This document shows positions 9,340-16,141 of a DNA stretch of 64,000 bases, piece after piece. How positions within the stretch are numbered: position 1 is the first letter of the stretch; each line of letters opens with the position of its first letter. The position numbers and the translations under genes were made by a program. Below the pieces are notes generated by a model. It saw nothing but the letters and a program-made list of their open reading frames with translations. It had not been told where the DNA came from and made no database searches. Origin of the DNA: Flavobacterium psychroterrae (GTDB taxonomy: Bacteria > Bacteroidota > Bacteroidia > Flavobacteriales > Flavobacteriaceae); contig NZ_JAGYVZ010000005.1 in assembly GCF_018380615.1 (NCBI RefSeq), positions 205,499 to 269,498 on the forward strand. The letters are read 5' to 3'.

Positions 9340-9806
9340 AACTTACGACTGAGCAGTTTTTTCATGCAGAAAGCATTACTTCTAAAGTTGACAAAACTGG
9401 TTTAAGTATAAGTAATTCGCTTGAATATGGTCTTGACATATCAAAGTTAGCCACAGGATGCATCTATAAATTTGAATTAATTAAAGATGATGGCAATGTG
9501 CCAGTTCTAGTTCTTGAGGTTGGTGCGCATTTTAAAATAGATGAGAAATCTTTTGATAAACTTTTCGACAAAAAAGAAAATACTTTTACATTACCTTTTG
9601 CTACAGTCTGTTTAATGCTCTCTGTTGCAGTTGGTGCCGCACGTGGCTTTTTACATGCGAAGACTGAAGGAACAAATATTAATGTATCCATTCCGATTTT
9701 CGATCCTGAGACTATTATAACAGGAGATTTAATAATACCTATTTCTTCCAAATCATTAGAAATCACAAAAAAGAAAAAATCAAATAAAAGAAATCCCACT
9801 GAGTAG
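9297..9806 (+). CDS. SecB-like chaperone of the TAC module
   Basis: A 169-residue protein with the SecB fold pattern: an N-terminal strand region, KFELIKDDG, then FTLPFATVCLM and AVGAARGFLHAKTEG, which corresponds to the SecB helix where proline and arginine are conserved (LPF ... ARG ... KT), and INVSIPIFDP near the end. Real SecB is rare in Bacteroidota, and the position directly after a HigB/XRE pair argues for a TAC-type chaperone that holds the antitoxin in a stable form rather than a general export chaperone. It overlaps the antitoxin gene, and its stop codon is inside the loop of the terminator. Confidence 0.8.
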   Translation: MAKSSKIKVQLQLLKLTTEQFFHAESITSKVDKTGLSISNSLEYGLDISKLATGCIYKFELIKDDGNVPVLVLEVGAHFKIDEKSFDKLFDKKENTFTLPFATVCLMLSVAVGAARGFLHAKTEGTNINVSIPIFDPETIITGDLIIPISSKSLEITKKKKSNKRNPTE

Positions 9807-9816
9807 TGAGATTTCT
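9789..9816 (+). terminator. Terminator of the TAC operon
   Basis: Arms AGAAATCCCACT and AGTGAGATTTCT (one mismatch) with a four-base loop that contains the stop codon of the chaperone gene, followed by CTTTTTT. Confidence 0.8.
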
Positions 9817-9986
9817 TTCTTTTTTATTAATTGTGCCTCTATATAACCACATCTTGAATTGAATCAATTTTAAATGCAAAATCCACTTTAAACTAGCTGG
9901 ATTTTGCATTTATAAAGAAAATTGCAGTATTAATTTCCATATCTTTTTTAATTTCCGTCAATATTTTAATAAACTTCCTATACTAG

Positions 9987-10060
9987 TACGAACGTCTCGC
10001 TCATGAACATTAAGAATATTTAGTGATATAGACTGTAAACACGAGCGAGATGCTCTCGCC
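9987..10060. repeat. Two short CGAGCG-type palindromes
   Basis: ACGAACGTCTCGCTCATG (9989-10006) and CACGAGCGAGATGCTCTCG (10040-10058) face each other in the gap between the converging TAC operon and the nuclease gene. They belong to the same short palindrome family as the copies at 7898, 11268, 11558, 11618 and 12538. The rest of this 297-base gap holds nothing else I can name. Confidence 0.55.
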
Positions 10061-10103
10061 ATTACACATAATTGAAAAGACTTCTAAAACATCAAGTAAT
10101 TAC

Positions 10104-11177
10104 TTATTCATAGTTTTTTATAGTAGAAAGTAATTCTTTTTTGAATTTATAAATTTCATCAAGACTTTGCAAAGGTTGCTTTTCACCATTATCTTTTCCA
10201 TTATGAAACAACTCTACATATTTGTTAGCAGAATTAAAATGTAATCTACATAATGGCTTTCTGTTATTATCGTCTAGTAAAATTCCAAAGTAAGATTGTG
10301 TATCTCTAAAAAATATTCTATTAGCAGGAATTGCTTCTCTTAAAATTGCTTTGATAATTTGTGAACCTTCTATTTCTTCTTCGGTTGTAATAAATCTTGG
10401 CGTTTCAATTTCTTCATCTACAGAAGATAATTTTTGATTTTCTTTTGATGGAATAGTTTCACCAATATTTAATGCGTTTTTAAGCCTGAAATTTATTGAT
10501 TCATTTATAGAGTTAGCAAAAGCTTTCTTTGTGTATTCTTTAAAAGCGACTAATCTTGACGCAGTTAATGGTTTATTAAAAAATTTACTTACCAGAAGCT
10601 TTACAATTTCATCAGACGGATTTTGTAATTCTTTTTCAAATTCATTTCTTATTGCTTTTATATATTTTAATGCTTCTGCCGAGTCTAAAATATTTTCTAA
10701 ATTATAACTGCTTTTGGTGAAATTTTCAAGAATTTTTAAGCTGGAATCAGAAATATTTGCCAAGTCTAAGGTGAAAAATGGCTTTTCATCCATTATGTTT
10801 GGTTTTTCTAAATCAGCATAAAAATTATATGTATGACCATTAGTTAAAACTCCAAAACGAGATTTTGAAACATGATAATATCGATGAAGTTGTGAATTAT
10901 GCGCATCAGCATTTTCTTTCCAATGTTTACATTCAATAATTAAAATGGGTTCACCATCTTTCTTAATTACATAATCTATTTTCTCACCCTTTTTTGTACC
11001 AATATCACATATAAATTCTGGAATTACTTCTGTAGGATTAAAAATATCAAATCCCAAAATTTGAATAAATGGCATTACAAATGCATTTTTAGTAGCTTCT
11101 TCGGTATTAATTTGATCTTTTAATGAATCAACTCTTTGGTGTAATTGCTCAAGTTTTAGTCTTAAATCTGCTTCCAT
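10104..11177 (-). CDS. HsdR N-terminal-like (PD-(D/E)XK) nuclease-domain protein
   Basis: A 357-residue protein. Residues about 25-130 follow the type I restriction HsdR N-terminal domain: ATKNAFVMPFIQILGFD, then the catalytic-type pattern KIDYVIKKDGEPILIIECKHW (D, then E-x-K), then FGVLTNGHTYNFY. The remaining 220 residues are helical with an acidic linker near 250 and no helicase motifs, so this is not a full HsdR motor subunit, and no HsdM or HsdS genes are nearby. Such solo proteins are commonly annotated as type I restriction subunits but their role is unknown; a nuclease in defence is an inference. It begins at ATG 11177 and faces the TAC operon. Confidence 0.75.
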   Translation of the reverse strand: MEADLRLKLEQLHQRVDSLKDQINTEEATKNAFVMPFIQILGFDIFNPTEVIPEFICDIGTKKGEKIDYVIKKDGEPILIIECKHWKENADAHNSQLHRYYHVSKSRFGVLTNGHTYNFYADLEKPNIMDEKPFFTLDLANISDSSLKILENFTKSSYNLENILDSAEALKYIKAIRNEFEKELQNPSDEIVKLLVSKFFNKPLTASRLVAFKEYTKKAFANSINESINFRLKNALNIGETIPSKENQKLSSVDEEIETPRFITTEEEIEGSQIIKAILREAIPANRIFFRDTQSYFGILLDDNNRKPLCRLHFNSANKYVELFHNGKDNGEKQPLQSLDEIYKFKKELLSTIKNYE

Positions 11178-11267
11178 ATTTTTAGTATATTGGTGTTTCT
11201 ATTGCTATCTAGATGTTTATTTGGGTTTATTCAATTTTCTACACAGTAGCAAAAATGATAACCAACT

Positions 11268-11290
11268 GACGTGAGCATCTCGCTCGTAAA
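11268..11290. repeat. CGAGCG-type palindrome copy
   Basis: GACGTGAGCATCTCGCTCG, an imperfect member of the short palindrome family of this region, lies 90 bases upstream of the nuclease gene. The 475-base stretch from 11178 to 11652 has no supported gene. Confidence 0.5.
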
Positions 11291-11423
11291 AGCAATTTTC
11301 AAATGTAGATTATCGATTTACAAATTATTTACGGAAAACCATATTTGTAGAGTTAAATCTTATTTATCAAAAATATCAATTAACCATTCTAAAACAAGCA
11401 AGTACTTATACCTGATTTTGTCC

Positions 11424-11453
11424 ACAAAAAAAGCTCAACCAAAGTTGAGCTTT
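11424..11453 (-). terminator. Terminator for the broken lipoprotein gene
   Basis: AAAGCTCAAC / GTTGAGCTTT arms (11430-11439 and 11444-11453) with a CAAA loop. Read on the minus strand the hairpin is followed by TTTTTT. It lies 200 bases downstream of the lipoprotein frame's end. Confidence 0.7.
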
Positions 11454-11543
11454 CACATATTAAAAAAAATCATTCCTTTCTCCAAATCCTAGTATTCAAA
11501 TCCAGTTCATGAACAATATCACGCATAAACCGTACAATCGAAG

Positions 11544-11644
11544 ATCCTCTGCTGGCGCGAGCGTCGCGCTCGTGCACATCAACGGATTTCAATTCTGTTA
11601 TATCAACGTTGCGTTCACGAGCGAGACGCTCGCGCTAGCGGGGG
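11544..11644. repeat. 101-base repeat containing two CGAGCG palindromes, copy 1
   Basis: Opens with ATCCTCTGCTGGCGCGA, contains the palindromes CGAGCGTCGCGCTCG (11558-11572) and CGAGCGAGACGCTCG (11618-11632), and ends CTAGCGGGG. The whole block recurs in the same orientation at 12524-12624 with only a few changes. Any small plus-strand frame here is made of this repeat and is not a gene. Confidence 0.8.
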
Positions 11645-11652
11645 ATTTAACA

Positions 11653-12338
11653 TTATCTTTTTATTTTAAAAGTGACTATCGAATCACAAATATTAAATCC
11701 AAAATGATAAAAATGATTAGAAACCTTTTTTATTTTTATTTCACTTTCAATGTTTCCATATTTTAAACAATCATATTTTTTTAATTCATTATATGGTATA
11801 TTTATTGGAATGTTCTTATTTAATTTACAATCAAATAAGAACAAATTATATTTTTCATCTTTGTAAATAATTAATTCGTTTTTTTAAATCAAATTTTACT
11901 TCAAGTCCAATCAAACATTGATTTAGTTTTTTTTTATCAAATAAGAAAAATTTAATATTTCCCCCACCACTTTGCTTAATTGCAAAAAAATGGCTAAACT
12001 CACTACCATCAAAATAAACTGTGTTTTTTTTTGGTTGAAATAACACCAGACATGATTATTGTATCGATGTCTTTACCTAAAAAATTAAAATTAATTCTAC
12101 TGTCATTTTCTTCAACATTGTTTGCAAATACAACAAGCTTAAAATTGTTTTTTAGTAGAAAAGTGTCGGTTTTTATGGTATCGTTACTTTCGTCATAAAG
12201 AAAAATTTTATTATTACACTGTTTTAGTGAGGTACTATTTTTATTACCAGTAATCTGATTATTTTTGTCTTTTTTTAATAATCTGCCACAGCTACTTATT
12301 AAAAATACAACTACTAATATTTGAATTAGTTTTTTCAT
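11653..12338 (-). pseudogene. Lipoprotein gene with two homopolymer frameshifts
   Basis: The start (ATG 12338, MKKLIQILVVVFLISSCG) is a lipoprotein signal peptide with the lipobox ending at cysteine 17. After about 100 residues the frame is lost in a run of nine A (minus strand; 12024-12032). The next frame (TVYFDGSEFSHFFAIKQ ...) is lost in a run of seven A near 11880-11886, and the third frame (NELIIYKDEKYNLFLFD ... FKIKR) ends at 11653. One A fewer in the first run and one more in the second would give a single protein of about 228 residues. Either the gene is dead, or both runs are sequencing errors. The function is unknown; its place beside a T6SS cassette would suit a periplasmic immunity or accessory lipoprotein. 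Confidence 0.7.
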
Positions 12339-12520
12339 AAATTGCGATCCATAAAATATTTCCAAATATATCCTTTATTGTTTTCATGATCTTTATAGGG
12401 TTTCCAAAATATATGTCTTCATACAACTGTCGTTGCTTTATTAAGAGTTCTTCCCATATTATATTTAATTGTTCCTACTGTTTCGTAATAATCTACATTT
12501 TTTATACTTTCAGATTCATG
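12335..12520 (-). pseudogene. Gene fragment with an in-frame stop, coupled to the lipoprotein gene
   Basis: A protein-like frame reads HESESIKNVDYYETVG, GTIKYNMGRTLNKATT, one TGA, then RHIFWKPYKDHENNKGY and ends at 12335. Its last stop overlaps the lipoprotein start codon as ATGA, the usual form of translational coupling, which argues that it was once a real upstream gene. Its 5' side is cut at the copy of the 101-base repeat (12524-12624). Family unknown. Confidence 0.45.
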
Positions 12521-12523
12521 TGA

Positions 12524-12624
12524 ATCCTCTGCTGGCGCGACCGTCGCGCTCGTGCACATCCACGGATTTCAATTCTGTTATATCAACTTTGCGTTCACGA
12601 GGTAGACGCTCGTGCTAGCTGGGG
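12524..12624. repeat. 101-base repeat containing CGAGCG palindromes, copy 2
   Basis: Same order as copy 1 (11544-11644), with changes such as CGACCGTCG for CGAGCGTCG and GAGGTAGACG for GAGCGAGACG that weaken the palindromes. It sits exactly between two gene fragments, so its arrival may have disrupted a gene. Confidence 0.8.
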
Positions 12625-12635
12625 CTAATAATGTA

Positions 12636-12725
12636 TTATTGCCCGTTTTTAAGTACAACATTAAATCCATCATAGTTCGCTGGTAAATGGCCATATTTAT
12701 TGCAAATCTGTTTCAGTATTTTCCC
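12636..12725 (-). pseudogene. C-terminal fragment related to the DUF2235 effector
   Basis: Directly after the stop codon of the DUF2931 gene, 29 codons read GKILKQICNKYGHLPANYDG and on to FNVVLKNGQ. ICNKYGHLPANYDG resembles ICNKYVHLSAHYGG near the C-terminus of the DUF2235 protein at 13888-15786. There is no start codon or upstream sequence, so it is a leftover tail of a second effector copy. Confidence 0.5.
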
Positions 12726-13901
12726 TTACTTTTCTTGCCAATATTCAATTTCTAGAGTTTTCAAAGGTTCTCTGCCTTCCCACTTAGGAAAAACAAAACC
12801 TTTTGGAAGAGAATAATAGGATTTTATATTTTTATCTTCAGAATCTAACATTATAAACTCCATCAATTTTATTTTTTTATTTTTACCTGTTAGCCACAAA
12901 ATACCCTTGTCTCCACCTTTATATGAACTGATAATTATACGGTTGTAATATTCAGTTTTATTTGAAATTGAATCGACATAAGGTCTAGAAACTAATTCTT
13001 TTAGATTTTGTGGCATTACCAAAATTCCATGCATCATTTTATCTTGATTAGTTATTTTCCATTTTAAATCAATTTGAACCGGCAGTTTTTCTTGTCTTTT
13101 CAAATTATTATTTTTTAAATAATTATAATTTTCCCATTTATAAATATCTATAGAATTGATAGACGCTATATTAGTCCATGATTGATACCAAGAACCATCC
13201 CTTGAATAAATAGTTACTATTTTAGGTTTCACTAAACAATCTTCACTGCTAAATCCTATATCATAATCATACTTTTCTTCTCCTGCTTCCCAAACTGAAT
13301 ATGGAACTCCATGTAAATACAAATAAATACTAGTTTCAGAATTAATATATTCTTTTGAATTTTTAACTTCTTTCATGAGTTCCTGATATTCTACATTTCC
13401 TTTCATCCATATTCCTTTATTTTGAGCTTTAAATTTTACAATTTCAGTAATTACCTGACCTGCTTTCATCCAAATAGTAACATTGCCTCCGGGTGCTGTA
13501 CCAGCCACCAATACAGTATAATCATCTATTTTACCATATGAATTTACAGCCCCTGAGCGAAACAATTGAATCATTTTTTTTTGAGGTAATTTATATCCTC
13601 TTTCGTATAATATATCGTCTATACCACATGACCATTTTACAAAAACGCTGTCAGGTACTGGTTTAAAAATATCTCCGCCTGTAAAACCTCCCATTGTTAT
13701 TCCCCAACCTTGTCCTACGCCAACATTAGTAGAAGCTCCTGCAACACTTTTTCCTTGGTAAAAATATTCTACAAAAGGAGCTGCTGAATAATATTTAGGA
13801 GAAGAAATTCCTGCATTCCATTTAAATTTTTCTTGTTTTTTTGGAGATTGGCAACTTGCCATTAAGACAAAAAGCAAAAGAGTATAACTAACGATTCGCA
13901 T
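12726..13901 (-). CDS. DUF2931 family lipoprotein, likely T6SS-linked
   Basis: A 391-residue protein starting at ATG 13901 with the signal peptide MRIVSYTLLLFVLMASCQS and lipobox cysteine 17. The mature part opens KFKWNAGISSPKYY, and GQGWGITMGG and VKWSCGID follow, the pattern of DUF2931. DUF2931 proteins in Bacteroidota are often found next to T6SS or polymorphic-toxin genes; a role as immunity protein against the adjacent lipase-like effector is an inference. The start overlaps the end of the effector gene by 14 bases, so the two are translationally linked. It is longer than many DUF2931 members, perhaps holding two copies of the domain, since the second half (KWKITNQDKM ... KGDKGILWLTG) repeats the general pattern. 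Confidence 0.75.
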   Translation of the reverse strand: MRIVSYTLLLFVLMASCQSPKKQEKFKWNAGISSPKYYSAAPFVEYFYQGKSVAGASTNVGVGQGWGITMGGFTGGDIFKPVPDSVFVKWSCGIDDILYERGYKLPQKKMIQLFRSGAVNSYGKIDDYTVLVAGTAPGGNVTIWMKAGQVITEIVKFKAQNKGIWMKGNVEYQELMKEVKNSKEYINSETSIYLYLHGVPYSVWEAGEEKYDYDIGFSSEDCLVKPKIVTIYSRDGSWYQSWTNIASINSIDIYKWENYNYLKNNNLKRQEKLPVQIDLKWKITNQDKMMHGILVMPQNLKELVSRPYVDSISNKTEYYNRIIISSYKGGDKGILWLTGKNKKIKLMEFIMLDSEDKNIKSYYSLPKGFVFPKWEGREPLKTLEIEYWQEK

Positions 13902-15786
13902 AAAACTTTCTTTTATAAGTGATATTTCCATTTTCGTCTTTTTCATAGGCTACAGGATAATTGACAAAACCATAATTTCCTAGAATAGAATGATCACCTG
14001 TTTTAGAATATAATGCATCTAAACCACCATAATGTGCCGATAAGTGTACATATTTATTACAAATATAACTGTACATTTCCTTAGAGAGTTTATACGGTTT
14101 CTTATCTTCTTTTTTGCTGATTTCTAACATTTTAGTTAAATACTCTTTTAATATGATATCTTTTTCGGGTATTTCATATTCGAAAGGATAGTCTATCTTA
14201 GCATTATTGCCTATTGCAGTCTTATAATTTTCATAAAAAGGAACCTCATGATCTATTGCTTTCTGGAGCATTACATACATAGGGACCAAGCTGTATTTGT
14301 TTGAAATTATTCTTTGATCCGTTATCATATAATGGTCTGAAAGTTTGGTCTCGCTTACTGTATGTTTTTTTGTGGGGTCATAAACCCGTTCTTGGGGTGG
14401 CAAATAATCACCGGATCTCTGCACTTCTTTACTTTCTATTATCGGAAAGTATTTATCAAAAAGTGGGTCGGCGGTAGTTTCCTGATAATGATCGTAGGTA
14501 TTAATTAAGTCAATTTCTGTTTTGTTTTTAGAGAAATAGTGATTAACATAAAAATCCTTTACCTTTTGTTTTTCAGCTAATATACCTGAATTATTTACAG
14601 GAACATCAAAAAAATCAACTACAGATTTGTACTTGTCTAAACTGGCATATCCGCCGCCAATATCTGAATGCGCTCCAAGCATTGTAAAAGTAAATCCGGT
14701 ATCAACAGGAGTAAGTGCAAAATTTTCGCGCCATTCGTTTTGAGCTAAAATGTGAAAAACTTTCTTGATTCCTAAACCTGCCAGACTGGTTTTTATGGTT
14801 TGTAAACTTGCCTGTGCCACACTTGACATTAGACCTATAACTGGCAATGAAGAGAGTTTGTATCCTAAATTTTCCTTTATTACCATATCGCCGACTACGG
14901 TATCAAAAACGCCTAAAAATCGTATTTCTATACTATACGTTTGCCCAACCGGCAGATATCCTTTTTCCTGTAGTTTCTTTCCCAGTAAACCACCTGCATG
15001 TATAAGTACTGTTTGTGCAGAGCCTTGATTATGTTTGTCTTTTGGGATAACTTTATAATCTACTGTTTTTTTTACTTCGTTGCAAAAATGTCTTGCTGCT
15101 GCTGCGCCACGGCTAAAACCAAAAACATCAAAAACTATTTTATTGATTTTTTTGGTCGTTGGGATATTGATAAACTGGTCGTTGACCATATTTTCAATTC
15201 CCTGTTCTACACGGCTTAATATTCCCCAACCAGAACGCCCAAATGCTGAACCTAAAACATCATCAGCTTCATCCTGTTTTGTACCAATGCCCTCTACATA
15301 TTGTTTAAGAATTACATATTCGCCACCAAATTCTTTTTTATCATCAATGACTGTAACTTCTTTATACAAATCATGCAGTTTGACAATATTAGAATAAGGA
15401 TTCCAGTAACTGTCACGATCAGCCACTTTCACTTTTACATTTACCTCGCGCTGTTGTTTGTCTTTAACCGTATTTATAAACTCAAAACTTGCGGGTATGG
15501 TATCCGCTTTATAAAATGCTTCACTTGATTTAATTTTAGAGTAATATGTTTTTTCAGAGTTAAAACGATTATTGCCTGTACCATCAAAAAACATTCCTAC
15601 ATATACATTTACGGCATCTTCCAGTTGTTTTGGCACATACTTTTCAGGATCACCATAGCTATAACTGGGCGCAAAATAATCAATGTGTCCGTTAGAATTA
15701 TGTTCGATTCCTTCATTTGCAAATACTTTAGACACGCCGCCAGTTTTTTCATTAATATTGCCTTTTACTCTTATATATTCTGACAT
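13888..15786 (-). CDS. DUF2235 lipase-like effector (Tle1-type), T6SS cargo
   Basis: A 632-residue protein of the alpha/beta-hydrolase family DUF2235. It has VGMFFDGTGNN near residue 68, the nucleophile elbow FGFSRGAAAA near residue 225 (G-F-S-R-G, serine nucleophile), and GAHSDIGGGYA near 371 with a candidate catalytic aspartate/histidine. The founding members with this domain are the Tle1 phospholipase effectors of type VI secretion, which cleave membrane phospholipids of rival cells. There is no signal peptide, as expected for a T6SS cargo. It lies between VgrG plus a small protein upstream and a DUF2931 lipoprotein downstream, all on one strand, which strongly suggests a VgrG-loaded effector with its immunity gene. 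The actual substrate is not shown by sequence. Confidence 0.8.
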   Translation of the reverse strand: MSEYIRVKGNINEKTGGVSKVFANEGIEHNSNGHIDYFAPSYSYGDPEKYVPKQLEDAVNVYVGMFFDGTGNNRFNSEKTYYSKIKSSEAFYKADTIPASFEFINTVKDKQQREVNVKVKVADRDSYWNPYSNIVKLHDLYKEVTVIDDKKEFGGEYVILKQYVEGIGTKQDEADDVLGSAFGRSGWGILSRVEQGIENMVNDQFINIPTTKKINKIVFDVFGFSRGAAAARHFCNEVKKTVDYKVIPKDKHNQGSAQTVLIHAGGLLGKKLQEKGYLPVGQTYSIEIRFLGVFDTVVGDMVIKENLGYKLSSLPVIGLMSSVAQASLQTIKTSLAGLGIKKVFHILAQNEWRENFALTPVDTGFTFTMLGAHSDIGGGYASLDKYKSVVDFFDVPVNNSGILAEKQKVKDFYVNHYFSKNKTEIDLINTYDHYQETTADPLFDKYFPIIESKEVQRSGDYLPPQERVYDPTKKHTVSETKLSDHYMITDQRIISNKYSLVPMYVMLQKAIDHEVPFYENYKTAIGNNAKIDYPFEYEIPEKDIILKEYLTKMLEISKKEDKKPYKLSKEMYSYICNKYVHLSAHYGGLDALYSKTGDHSILGNYGFVNYPVAYEKDENGNITYKRKFYANR

Positions 15787-15788
15787 CG

Positions 15789-16046
15789 TTATTTATTTTC
15801 TTCGGTTATAATTAAAGTTAAAAAGTCTACTGTGCGAAATTGCCCCTTGTCATAAAAAGTTTTATTTGCAATTTCCTGAACTTGTTCGATAGGCATCATG
15901 ATATATCGTGTACCATTAGATAACTTAATTTCATCTCCCATTTTCTCTAATTGAAAAACCTTTGAGTTGATCTGTATAGTACGTGGATAACTTATCATAA
16001 TATTACCAACAGGATCTTTATAAAAAAAAAACTTTTGGAAATACAT
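15789..16046 (-). CDS. Small protein between VgrG and effector, candidate adaptor
   Basis: An 85-residue protein whose stop is two bases before the effector start codon. It reads as a small beta-rich domain (RTIQINSKVFQLEKMGDEIKL) followed by a helix (IEQVQEIANKTF). A later start, at MISYPRTI (about residue 17), is possible and would remove a phenylalanine-rich leader. I do not recognise the family. Its fixed place just before the effector suits a small chaperone, adaptor or accessory cargo protein. Confidence 0.55.
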   Translation of the reverse strand: MYFQKFFFYKDPVGNIMISYPRTIQINSKVFQLEKMGDEIKLSNGTRYIMMPIEQVQEIANKTFYDKGQFRTVDFLTLIITEENK

Positions 16047-16141
16047 TTAAATACGCATCATTAATTAAATTATAGTAGAAACAATTTAGATCTTTCTTTC
16101 TTATTATAGTTACGTCACCAAGTGTCTTCATAGTTATATTT

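Noticed and set aside
11509..11766. A plus-strand 85-residue frame over the CGAGCG repeat
   Set aside because: Most of it is the duplicated 101-base repeat and the antisense of a lipoprotein frame.
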